64,000 nt of DNA. Source: Gymnorhina tibicen. Lineage: Eukaryota; Chordata; Aves; Passeriformes; Artamidae. The stretch spans positions 124,001-188,000 of the forward strand of contig VXAZ01007587.1 of the NCBI GenBank assembly GCA_013399875.1, read 5' to 3'. Positions 13,750 through 27,000 of the stretch are shown piece by piece. Every line of letters starts with the position of its first letter. Within the stretch, counting starts at the first letter, position 1. Below the pieces are notes generated by a model. The model saw only the letters and a list, made by a program, of their open reading frames with translations, was not told the DNA's origin and ran no database searches. Position numbers and translations under genes: made by a program.

Positions 13750-16700
13750 TTAACAACTTGGCCTCCATAATTTCGTCTCTCAAATTAGGACTACAGCAAA
13801 AGTTAACAATTTGCTAAATCCAGCCCGTTCATGGTCGATTCAGAGCCTATTATGCACTTTACACACACAATTTACTTACGTTTGAAGACGCCCCCCTCAT
13901 CCTACCAAGTCGCGTGAAGTTATTTGTGCAACAGGTTGGTGGGATAAAATGCATTTTCTACAACAAAGGGTCAAATAGCTGTACAGAATCGGGAGCTACT
14001 GACAGAGCAGATGGTCACTTACCCGCCTTTTGTAAAGTATACCTTCAAAACAATAAGATAATTATAGATAAAACCTTAATTTTCAACTAATTACCTCAAG
14101 CACCTTCAGCTGTACCACTGACTCAGCCACAGGGCTTTTGCTCTAATACAAATCAAGGCACACTCAGTTGACTTTTAAAGCACTGTCTAGATCAGGTTTT
14201 TTTTTTTAACGTCGTATTTGTCTCTTTCCCATTGGCTCGGTCTTTCAGGCTGCCTGACCAACATTTTTCTGGTTTTACCATAGTTATTCCTGTTGTTCAA
14301 AGCAATTTCAGTTCCCATCATATCAGAACTCATATGGCAACATTTTTCAAACCTATTCACTGCTATCCTATTTGCATTAGCTTTCCAGAGGCAAATGCTT
14401 TTCTGCCTAACAAAATATTTAATTGATTTTGACATTAAATATTTGATCCCTGCTAGTGGTATGGTGGCTCTGTTTTGGAAGATCCTCTTCATGCACTATT
14501 TTCATTTCACTCTAGCATTCCTTTCATTCTCTTTCTCCATTTTTACCAGGACTAGCTTTCATAAATTGCTTCTGATGTATCTACTTCAGAGCTTGACTGC
14601 ATGATGTTGCTGAAGTTGTGGTCCTAAGATATCTAAGTGATAAATGTAAGTAAGGATCAAATTATATATCTTCCAGGATCTCCGTATATTATCAAGCCAA
14701 TACTCAAAAATAAGTGAAACTGGTCTTCTCACACTAAGCAAGTAAAACATCCAATAGTGACAGCAGCAGGATTAAAATTCCACATGATGATTTACCACAG
14801 TGACATCTCTGGGTACAGGGTAGAATTAGGACATCTACCTCTCTATAATTTGGCATCTTATGCATTGTCAAACACTGAATTTTGCAATCTGAGCTATCTG
14901 AAATATCTCACAGCAACTGACTTTTTTTTTTTAATGAAGCAATTAAAACCAAAAAACACTGGACTTTCATTTAAAGTGATAAACTGATAAACTAGGAAAG
15001 CTACCAAATCTTGACTAGCTGCTGGCACTCTGCATTTGTCTTGCCAGTTGTGAAAAGTATTGAGGATAGAGAGGTACCAGAAATGTTTCAGGCACAGTGA
15101 CAGATTCCAGAACTTCACTGCCACAAGTAACAATCTGTGGAGATTTCACATAGGATATTTTGCTCCTAATCTTTCTTCAAAATATACTTGGGAGAGGGAG
15201 GGAAGGAGCAGGGGAAGGGGAAAGGAACCAAAGAACACCAGACTGTGATCTCATGTTGGACACCAAAATGCCTCACCAATATGTCCAGTGCAAGAAAAAT
15301 TGCATTAGAGTGAGAATACAGAAAGAGGAATTGAGATACCTGGATTCCACATTCAGTTCTAGTATTCTGACCCACCTACTTCCTGTATGACATATACTAA
15401 CATTTTTGTAACATACATCACAGTGGTAGTTATTTTTCACAGGGAAGACTGTATAGTACTCTATCAGCTTATCAAGTGGAAGATGCTACAGAAGTGCAAA
15501 CTATTATTTTCCTCATTGCAGAAAGGAAAATTTCTTGCTTCTCAATCTAAACCACATGTTCCACAGTACAGGTAAAAGATATTTAGAACCATGCCAAAAA
15601 CTCAGATCCGTTAGCACATAAGATGGTCTCTATTGGCTGATTCTAATAACTCAGGAAAAATTTAGGCACTGTAGTTACAGAGGAAGTAGTGTCATGCTTG
15701 TCATTTTTTTTATGACTAAGAACCAGAAAAAGGGCAGTAATTTCCTTAGTAGCATGCCTACGTGCTAAGTAATGGGACTGTAGCTGGGCAGCCCTGCCTA
15801 AACTGTGATTACTCTTGCATGAGTCATTACATTCTTCTCCTAAAGTTTTATTTTGTCTTCAGGTGAAATTGAAAATTGGTCTTTATCTTCATGTTCCACA
15901 ATTTACACAACCCATCCTTGCACATACTTGATGCAAAGCTGTTACAGAGAATTTGCCTACAATATGCAAGAAGGAAAATTCACAGGACTGCCTACAGTAT
16001 CTCTGTCGGTTGTGAGTTACTCCACATTAAGGTAGATTAGATCCCTCATTGAAAAACTTCTGTTGTTTTCATACTTTCTATCTACTTTGGAAATGAGTTT
16101 ACTGAGCTGTAGGATGAAGTCTGGAAGCACCAATGTCCTGAAAGAAGCACAGCACCTCCATCAAGCCCCCCCATCAGCATTCCATGTTAACCTGCCATAC
16201 CCCTGAGCCATCTGTTTATCTATATGGCATCTTGCTGTCTGTGTATCACCTTGCCACAGACAGTAGCACTGGAGCATTGTCCTTTGTGACATCAACCTGG
16301 GGGAGGCTGAGAAAGCAGCAGTGTGCTGGCCATTGATGGCCACACATCACACACTGCTGTGGCCTTCCGTGGCCACCCCTCAACTTCTGGTTTCTGAAGG
16401 AGGGGAGTATGTACAGGTGCATCTTTTCACCTGCAAAGACACCCAAAAAAGCAGCTAACTGAACAGATAAGTGAGGAGGAACACAACTGGGACATAGGTC
16501 CCAAGACCTGTGCTGTTATAGCTTGCATGCCTTAATTATGCCAAGAGTTGTGTACTTGCCAGTTCTTGAGACCATTTTCAAATGTGCTTGGCTTTCAAAA
16601 ACAAAGAAAACAATGGGAGAAAACAAGTGGATTCATTGGAATTTTTCAATTGTCCTTAAATGTCAGAATTCCTGTCTTCCTCAACCAGGAGAAAATACAT

Positions 16701-19700
16701 TTACTCCAAAGGCACTGTTCTGCAGCTGCAGTGATAAAATGCAGAAGTAACTACACACGATGAGGACGTGGCATGTGTGGATTGCTCACACAGTAGTTCT
16801 TGTAGATTCCCTGATAAAAAAAAGTCAAAGCAAGTTGCTACTAAAGACTTGTCTTAGAAGAAAAAGGACCCGAACAAACAAAATGCTACACCTGAGCCTT
16901 AACTCCCACAGATGCCACATAGAAAAAGTAACAATCATAGCTGTTGGCTAGGAAATCAAGTTTATTTGCTGGTAATTTTCAAGTTAATCAAAGACATCAG
17001 GGCAAATAAGAATGACAGTATCAACTGAAATATGCTCCAGCACTTGGAATCTGACACTATTTATTTTATCTGCGCTTTCTAATGTCCTCCCTGGCTGCCA
17101 ACTGAAACAGGCAAGTTTAGTCAGCACCTATCCAGACTTCCATAATAAAAGTACCAACATCATCTCTTGCTATTTGACCTGTCTTAGGTCTGGAGACACA
17201 AGGTCTTTCACAGACTCCCAAAGAGTTATGTGTTATGAGTTGGTGTTCAGAGACCTCGCAATCCCTAGCCTCAGAAAAGCTTGCAAGCAGACATGTCCCA
17301 TAGCTGATCAATCTGCAAACAATGTCATAGTACAGCAAGAGAGTTTGAGTTATATAAACTCAGTCATTGTCAGACATAAAACAATAAAACTATCACCTTG
17401 AACAAAAAATAATTAGTAATTAAAAAATTAGTAAAAATAAGTCACAGATTCTGTGACAATAATATGTTGTGGCCCTTTCCCCCCTCTTTCAATTTGGTAT
17501 TGAAAATCACGTGAAGGAATTTGTGCTGGCATTGATTAGACAGACCTGTTTCAGAAGTTTGAAATACACTGGTAAAATGGCATTAAATCCAGTTTTCTTT
17601 TGATGACTAGTTTTGGTAAATGATACTTTAAACTGGAAAGAAGCTTGACAAGGTCTTATGGGTCCCTTTTTATCAGAGGCTCTGTTTTCCTCTCTTTGCT
17701 TTAACAGTGGTAGAACTGTTACTGGGGATCTAAGACTTCCTTGCAAGTTTCAGTTTCTCCATGTTTCTGTTAAAAGTCTCAAATACAAGAGAATTACCAG
17801 CCTCTCTTTGCCTGTGACAGATGTTTTTAATTTAGAACGTAACTGATGTAGAGGTAAGGATAAACAGAAAGCACCAGTAAGCAAATTTGGAAGTTTCAGT
17901 AGATGAAATGGTACTGTCAGAGGTGTTTGTTAACAACTCCATAACAGCATTTATGCTTCTGACTTTCTCAAATAGAAAAAGCAAAAAACTCCAAATCCTT
18001 GTATCTCTCATTGAGAGCAAAACAGACCACACAGGTAGCAATGCCACCTCTATTATGCAGATCAAAGCGTTCAAAGCAGCTTCCTCTCCCTCTGCTGGCA
18101 AAGCTACCAGCATACTTTAGCATGATGTTGGAATCTGACAGGTTGACACTACGTACCACTGCCCCAAAGCACTGTGGTTGTATTTGTAATGTTTCAAAGA
18201 GCAAAAGCACCAGAATGTGTAGAAGGACTTTATCTGAGAGTGAAAAAGGCAAGATATTTGGGGTTGACAATGCCAAACCAGTCATGGCTTTATGCTAATT
18301 AAATGGCCATCTAATAAAAACACGGGAAAGACTCCCTCAGTTATTTTACACCTTCTTTGAAGATGGACTTCTCTATTTATATTGTCCCAAGCACAAGTCA
18401 GGCTCTGTGCTTGCTCAGCTTGCTTCTTAATACCACACAACTTAGGTCTTCCATATAATGACAAGAAATCTCTTCATATTTAACTTCGTACTACTGCAGC
18501 ATGGCAAGAAATACAACATAGGCAGAAACAGTTATCTAAGAATTTAAACGCAAAATCTAAAAGCAGGAAGTTATAGAATATTAATTGCATTCAATCTAAT
18601 TCATGTTTTGAATATTATTTTATGTTTACCCACAATAAATGATGTCAATGCATACATTTTATTTAAATTCAGTAAGGCTGGCCTTCTTCGTATGTTAAAA
18701 AAAATCATAATAGATCTAAACATATATCCTATTAAAACTCCCTATATAAGAAAACCTGTACAAGAGAAAAAGGAAATATTCTTTATACCTTTTGCCTCTC
18801 AGAGAAAAACACTCCAAGATGTTAATGAAATCACATTAGGCCATAAAATGCTATTATTCAGAATTGATCTCAGTAGAAGAAGTTACTGGAAAAACAAAGT
18901 TCTAGCTCTTAGAACACTTCCCTAAAAAAAACCTTATCACATAGCTTTCTGTATTTCTTTCCACTCATAACTCAACCAGTGATGCATAGAAACATACATC
19001 ACGAATACATGCAAATGTATACAAATATTTTAATAGTCAAATAATACAAAGTTTTCAAATATAATGCTGTATTTAAATTCATGTCCCTAAAGGGAAAAAA
19101 GAACTATCTTCCAATGTCTGGCAATATCCAAGGCCATTTTTTTATTGTATCAGAATAGACATTTTCATTTATGTGTTTACATTTCCCTCTCTATAGGTAA
19201 CATTTCTACTGCACTGAAGAGGCTGGTCACATCACGGTGGGATTCTCAACACATCTGGAGCATGATTTATTCTTTTACTATAGGTCATAAGAAATCATAA
19301 TAGAATCACACTCCTACAGACTGTAGCACACTATGGTAAATAAGATTAAATACAACAAACATAAAACAATATGATTAAATGACACTCTGCTCCAATCCCA
19401 CACAGCATAAACCCTGCTTTAGTTGTATTAGAGGATACCGAGAAAACCCCAGTTCCTTCCAGAAGCACTGCCCTACAAGTACTGGGCTGTGGTTTTCAGG
19501 ATGTGTCTGAGCTGCTGATTGTTGCAGGACAGAGTGCGAGGCCTTATGCTCAGGGAAGGAAGACCTTTTGAGTAATACAGGAGTCAGATTACACCTAATT
19601 TGTCACCAATTTTTGTCATACCACAAGGAGCCTCTTCTAGAAGAGGGTAAGTAATTTCCTGGCTTTTCTAAGATGCCAAACAAATATTTCAAAAAGGTGC

Positions 19701-22700
19701 CAGATAGCCACTGGGAACATTCCTGTAAGCATAGCCCATATTTTTTGCTTTTCTTAGAAGTACTAGTACCCGAATTTTGGATGCATCTTGATTCCACACT
19801 GTGACAAGCCCAGGCATGTCGCAGGCCTCACCCCTTGACTCTATAATTTCCCTGGAACAGAAAACAAAATGTACATCTCAAAGGAGTCACAGCATGTGAC
19901 GAGTACATTAATGGAGACTGGTGTAGATGGCAGGACATCAAGATCCACAATATGCTACAGTGCACATCAAAAGGTAAGTCAAGATATAGGCCAAAAGACT
20001 GTGGAATGAGTATTTATGTCTCTTCCCATTCATATCTTTTTGAAGCATTTTGTTAAATTAAATGCTTAGAGGCTGAGAAAGTATTCTAGGAAAGCATCAT
20101 TATGGACTGCTGTGCTCTTTCATGTTTTCACTTGACATCTACTTTGCCACTAGCTGATCCTGGAGAAACTATTAGTTTGACTCTGTACACGGCCACACAG
20201 TCTTCGGTTCATGAAACAGGGGTAGGAAGTATGTTTGGAACTGGTAACAATTCTGCACTTAGGAAGAAAATCTTCAGAAACTGGAAACTTTTCCACTTGT
20301 ATACTTTGATTTGCAAGGAAATGAAAGGTAGTAATAAATCCTAAGCAAATATTGGAGATCATCAATATTTAGAGAAAAAGAAACACATGCTTTCTTGAAA
20401 TTTGTCAGGCTGCACTCAGAGGAAGAGATTAAATATTCCAGAACAACCACAGTTTTAGCTTTTAGGCCTAAATTAATTCCACCAGCTGTCAGCATTTGCT
20501 GAGAGATCTGTCAGGAAGTCAGCCATCCTGGTATATCTCTACAATCAACAAAAAATATAGACATCTACAAAAGGTAGTGAACTGAATTATCTGCTGAATT
20601 CATCTCTTTCCAATAGTAGAGGGAGCAGAGAATGACTTGCCTCCCACTTAACACCTTCAGCTATGGTTTCAGTCGGGGCAGCAGAGCTGTTTCAGCCACC
20701 AGGGCTCAGTTCTGATGTGTCTTCTGTGGCCACTCGGGCTTGTACGAGCATTTGTGCAGATGAACAGTGAATTGGCTTGGGGACTTTATGTGGATGGAGA
20801 GGAGAGGAAAAAAAGGTTGTTTTCCAGCTAGACATATTTCCCAATGGGTTCACCATGCAGCTACAGGATAGTCTTACAGACAATTAAAGGAATGATAGAG
20901 AGATGGGAAAAAGCAGCGAAGGAAAGATGAAAAGGACACAGACTGCTTAGGCTGTCATTTTGGAAACTCAGCTTCAATTAAGGTCAAGAGTCAACAGCAC
21001 AGCAGCCTTTAAGTTTTCTGATACAGACCAAAAATATCGGACCCCCATTATTCAAATCACTGATCCACTATTAAATTTATTCTGCTGGGCTGAAGTGGTT
21101 TAACAATTTTGAATGTTTATTTTCCTGCTAATTAGCTAATGCTGCTCACAAATCAGTTATCCTAGTCACTTCCCTATCACTGGCTGCCATAAAGATGGCA
21201 TAAAAGCCTCAAGCTAGTGAACTTTGTTCTGTATACTCTGCCTAATTCAACAGATATGTGATCATGTGCACATGTTTCATCCAGGTCTCATGGTGTTGCT
21301 GGGCATTATGTCAATGCACAGATCTTGGTATTAATTACTGTGGAAACACAGCCCAAGTAGCTAGAGTTAGACAGGATGAATCCAAATCTTAGTGTACTGA
21401 GACCTGTCCTGTTCAGAGTAGTTTCAGAACCAAGATAACATTTTAGAAAACAGAAAATGTTTTCACAAAAATACCCAAAATTTTATTTCACTTTTAACCC
21501 TGTGAAAATGCTTACATATTAAAGTGCCTTATCACTTGAAGCACTCTCTAGAAACTGTTGAACCAGCACCAAATACAATGCTGTTGTTTAAAGCTCAAAA
21601 TAACAGCAAACATAGCCTTTGCTCTGTTCCAGTAAGTACATTAGTAGGACATTCACATTTATTTAATAGGATAGAAAAATTTAAGTTTACCATAATGTCT
21701 GACTACAGTAAAGTTCAGTGCTGGAAAACAAGCATTTCAGTGTAACTGACTAGGCACTTTGCTCCTAGGCACAAAATTCTGTCAATGACAGACACAAAAC
21801 AAAACCGTGTCATAATAGGCTGGAGACCAGATAATAGCCATTAGTCCCTACTGTGAAAACAAACCAGTCTGCACTCTCATGTATGACTGACTGAACTGAT
21901 CTGTTGTCAACCTTCCCAGAAATCCTTAATACAATAAGCAAAGCTACTGAGGATGCAAATATCCTGGTGCAAACAGAACTTGGAGATCAATGTGTCTGTA
22001 TTTTTTTCAAGCACATAATTCAATTATACATTTAATTATCATTAGCCAAAACCCAACAGTGTTTGGAAACATTGCTCAAGATAAATGCCCATAAAAATAT
22101 GAACCAGCACTAATTTTATTAGAATTAACTTAAAGAGTTCTAGCAATTAACTGCCAAAAAGAAAAAAAAAAACCACAAAACTCAAATGGCATCATGCTGT
22201 CACTTTGCAAAATCTGTGTCACAAGGATAAAAAAATATATATATATATATACACACACCATGTTAGAAAGAAAATTTTGGACTCAAATTCATATTCACTG
22301 AAGTCATCAGCAATACATCAAGATTTGATGTCAGCTCAACATATCTGAAGCTGAACAATCATGAGTTGGAACATTCTGGCGAGTTGAACGAAATGTTGCA
22401 TAACTATCTACAAATCAATTTACCACATGAATGACAGTTTGAACAGTCCTTTCCTCTGAAAAACAGTGCTACACTGACAACTGTAATACATTCCACACTC
22501 CAGTACCTGAAAAGATTACGAAATACAGATACCAACTGAAACACATCCAGTTTCACTGCAATCATCAACTGAAATAATTTCCTCATCTATTCACAGTAGC
22601 AGTTACAAAAACATCATATTTACATCCATATTTTAAGACAGTCAAACCTATGAACAGTAGAAGTTGTGTAATTGTTAAACCAAAATTGAACTCGTCAGAA

Positions 22701-24057
22701 AACACTGAGGAAATACACTGACCTCCTTGTACACAGTCAGTTCTAGTTCTTTCTGAAAACTTAATAGCTAAACACATTTTATGAATATTCAATTTCTACA
22801 CATGGTCCAAAAGTCTTATCTTGACCAAGAGAATGCAGAAGCAGGATTGTTAACCAAGCAACTAACTCCTTCACATTAAATTTGTAAAAGCCTTAGGCAG
22901 TGATCTGAAGAATTATTGGGTAGAACGCATAATACTTGTATCTCATTATCTTGTGAACAATTCTCAAAATACCCAGTACAAAAAAGTCATAGTTGAATAA
23001 CATCTCACTATAGCCTTCCACTCAGACTAGAATGTCTTACAGGGCTCGTTCCAACTCTCATGAACTTGAGTTGAATTTTGATACCGATAAAAACCAGAGC
23101 TGATAAAAACAACAAATGATGCAGTGATCAAGTCAAAATTCATAGCAAAGTCCTTAAAGGAAAAGAAGGGTCAGAACTGTGTAAGCACTCATCCTCTCCT
23201 CAGTAGGGATGAAGTGGGATGTGCACAAATTAGCTTGGTTTAGACCTTCTGATATGATCTTTCCAAATGAGGAAGACGTTTGTGACACAGACTTCCGTCA
23301 ATTATGTTAACATTACTGTGTCTTGTTAAGCTGAAGACTGTGAGAGCAATAGAAACTGAAATGAAAGTGGAGCGTTTTCTAAATGACAACTTTTATAAAA
23401 AATACAGGGTTTATTTTGTAAACCCATGCCAAAATATGAATGCTTAATTTTTGTTTAACTAACGTTTAACAATTCCTCTTACTGTCTGTGTAAAGTACCC
23501 CAGTGATCTGCATTCAGAGCAGTATCCCAGGCTGAATCAGGGTGTTTATCATCCTTTGTGACAGAGAAGCTCGGGTTTCCTTAGCTCATTCCTTAGTCTT
23601 TAGGAGACAGTGTAGAACTCTTACCTCTCTTTTGTTTTACCTCCCGAAGCAGCAAGATATTGGAAATGAGGTGTGTTCGGTGGCCTTGATCTTCAATTCC
23701 CAGTTCTCTAAGATCAACTTCTGTAAGATGGAATAAGTCCTGTAGCAAACGCCAGAGTAAGGAAAACATTATACTATTAATTAATTATACTATTAATACA
23801 GGAGAATTCAAGTGTCTTTCAGATACATTTGCTGTTTCTTGCTTGGTACCATAAGACACAAAACAGCAAATGTAAGTATATTTATATTTTATATGAAGCC
23901 CCCTTGTCATGATAAGGTATGTCACTGAAGGAATGAGATATTTTTCTTTTAAAACATTAATTCATTGTCTCTCAATTTCTTATCTAAACAAATCTGGTCA
24001 ACTTAGCTGGAGAGTTTCTAAAAACTATGACTCCTTTGAGTGTAAAAAAAAAAAATT
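13750..24057 (-). other. BCAR3: putative BCAR3 5' intron, segment up to the gap
   Basis: AT-rich sequence with no exon that I can support. A patch of higher GC at about 16100-16450 and another at about 20640-20880 have no recognisable coding or repeat content. A short (TA)n(CA)n microsatellite lies at 22236-22258. The assignment to a BCAR3 intron depends on the distal promoter near 54 kb being used. Confidence 0.45.
22236..22258. repeat. (TA)n(CA)n microsatellite
   Basis: An uninterrupted TA run passes directly into an AC run, preceded by an A tract. It is simple sequence in a putative intron. Confidence 0.85.
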
Positions 24058-24095
24058 NNNNNNNNNNNNNNNNNNNNNNNNNNNNNNNNNNNNNN
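24058..24095. other. assembly gap inside a poly(A) tract
   Basis: Thirty-eight N are flanked on the left by an A run with two T (24044-24057) and on the right by 25 A (24096-24120). The true length of the tract is unknown. Open frames running through the gap are not real evidence of coding. Confidence 0.99.
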
Positions 24096-27000
24096 AAAAA
24101 AAAAAAAAAAAAAAAAAAAATCCCCAAAAGTGCTAGTATGCCAGTTCCACTTAATGAAGGAAGATTATTCTCACATGAACTGATAGGAATAATGATTTTA
24201 GAAAGGAAGGTTTTGTATAATGGAGAGGATATGCACTGTAATAATAGATAACATGAGTTGTGACACTGTTTTGAAGAACAAGAATTTCCATATAATGCAT
24301 TTGGGTAATCAAACCTGAACTGTTCCCTTTTAATCCACATTCTCTCCAAAAACTCATTACTATTTCACTTTCAAAATAAGATGCTGAATAACTCCAGACA
24401 TTATTTATAAGTCAGTACAGAATTTCAATTTGATGTTGACTTATAAGTAGGTACAGAGCTTCATTGGATGATGAAAACTTTCAGAGCAAATAGAAAATAT
24501 ATCAAAATATATTTCTTTATATTTTTACTGTTCTGTATTTTCACTAAATAAGATAAAGAGAGGTACATTGAATGTACAGTATTTTGTTACTAGCAAGTCA
24601 CGTTAGTGAAAATGGCCTTTTCTAATGGAGATTTGCAAATTGGACGCTAAAACACAAAATGAGATTGATTCACTATATAAATAATAAGACAATTGACACA
24701 CAATTTCTAGTGGGAACCATTGTTCTTGAAACTGTAATTTGAAAGTCTTTCTTTCAAACAAAAACCACTTCAAAAGCCTGACATTATTTGCTTTAGACTG
24801 AATAGTGCTCTAATTACTGAAAGCCTCAATTTCTTAACTCACTAGATAACACTGTTTTAAAAGAAAAAAAATGTTCTCACTGTTGGAGAACTTCAGTCAT
24901 GCCTGAGAATGTAATATTGTTTCTCAAATGATAACCCATATGTAATTAATGACATGAAAGTAGGGAGTGGAGTAATTATTACTTCTCATTTATTCCTTTC
25001 TAGGTTTGTCCAAATGCAAAAGTTGGTACTAATGTTGAATTCACATTTCAGTAGAAAGGGTTTTTCAGGTTTGGCAACAGTGACAGAGGGTCCCACTGCT
25101 TTTCTCAAAGACCCAACATCCTTCTCCCACATCATCCTCCAAGAAAAACCACAAGGGAGTACAAATACAGTATGCCTGCTCTTCAAACTTCAGCAAAAGG
25201 TTTGTAAGAAGGAACACAACTAAGACTGTTGTTAACTCCGGTACTGAACAGCAGATGCTCAGGGTAACAAAATGGGAACTTTTATAGACACATTTTGGTT
25301 GGGGTTTTTTAGTAGCTTTAAAGATTGCACTCAACATTTTCTCAAGAATTTTATTGAAAAAGGACAATTCTCACATCTATACCATCATATTGTTCAAAGA
25401 GTGTGCAATATTCTGCAAGACCAAGCTGGGTCAGCCAGCTAGAAATGGGTAGATACTTCATTATCTATTCCCTCCCAATGCCTATGACTCTGAAAAACAA
25501 AACCAAATTAAAAATAACATTGCTTAGGAATGTTAAATGACTGAACTCAGAAAGCACTTCATAACAGGCAAGTTTCACTATTATGGCCAAAGAGATTAAA
25601 ACTTTCTTGGCTGTGCGGTAAGAGGTAATTATCTGTGCATTAAGATTTTTACATTTAATTCATTGTTTCTTTGTAATCCTCATAGAAGCAGGGAATATTG
25701 AAGACTATATTTTGTTTAGCTTTTGCAGCTGAATTAATCTTTTAGAAGATGAATCAACAGAATCACTTGATACTGTAGTATCAATTAAAATACACTCAGC
25801 CTTTGCATTCAAAGAATGTTTCTCAATGCGCTCATTCAGTGATAATGTCATTCTTTTTACATGTGTGACACATATGACAAAATGCATTAAATGAAGAGGA
25901 ATAGCAAAAGGAGTAGTGTTTTCTGTAAGAATATGAAGGATGTGAATGAAACTGCATTCTCTGTAAGACAGTCAAAATGGCTAAGATTCTGTAGCAAGTG
26001 TTTGTCCAAGGTAGGAACATAGCTAAAGTCAACCTGCTACAGGGTATTTCTAAGGAAAAAAGTGACTGAAAGATTTTTACAGTTTTCTTTCCATCATGTC
26101 ATCTAAATTTGATTTATCTGTAAGTTAGAATATTTTGTTACTTTTTCCCCCAGTTGCTAAGATGAAATAAAAGATACTTTAAGATGTAATGATAGACATC
26201 AGAAGATAGAAGACACATAAAATACTCTCCTGCTACCACTGCTCTACGTAAGCAGTTATGCAAGATCTGCACAGACAAATACTTAAGCTTCCAAGAATTG
26301 CTGAGTTTCTGAAGACACTTCTATGTGCAAGTTTGAGCACAGCCTAAATCAATTCAAGGATGCTCAATTCTAAATCTGTAACTTGTGGTCTGAACGTTTC
26401 TTGTCAGAACACTGATGCCAGAAGCAGGAAATGCTCATGTTCAGACACCTAGTACATTTAACTGTATATTTTTGTTATTTTATTTTATTTTTAGTTGAAG
26501 ATATTTCTCTCATCCATACTTCAGGAAAAGTACTTAATCATTAGCTCTGGATAAACCAACTATAATTATGACTTTTCAGCTACAAACCACATGTTCTAAC
26601 ACATCTGCCTACTCTGAACACACAAGAAGCTGCCCCAAAGGCTGACATGTTATGGTCAGCAAAGAGTCACTGTTGCTTTCTGTCAGATGGGAAAACCATT
26701 TAATATTTTCATAATTCTTGGAACACTAGAAAAGCTGTGATGTCTTTCTTTTTGTTTTTTTAAACAAAGAATTGCAAACCTAAAAATACTGTTCTGCAGA
26801 AAGGCAGGCCACAGTAGCAGTATTACCTGTGTTAAAGTACAATACATTCCTAGAAATATTTTAAAAGCATTTCAGTTAGAACAGCAACTGTTAGTAATAC
26901 ACAAAATGTTTTGGACAAGACATTATTTTGGAAGCCTCTGTGAATTTTGCCTCAGTGCTTAACCTTGAAAAAAAGTCAAAATGTTTACACTTCAGAGACA

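Noticed and set aside
12922..13783. Many overlapping open frames of 67-179 codons on both strands
   Set aside because: They lie in a CpG island where stop codons are rare. They are Ala/Arg/Gly/Pro rich, mutually overlapping and without domains.
16100..16450. GC-richer patch that might be an old repeat or exon
   Set aside because: Some phrases look vaguely CR1-like, but no continuous match could be defended and no splice pair was found.
23909..24349. Open frames across the N gap
   Set aside because: Their length depends on unknown bases and on poly-Lys/poly-Phe from the A run.
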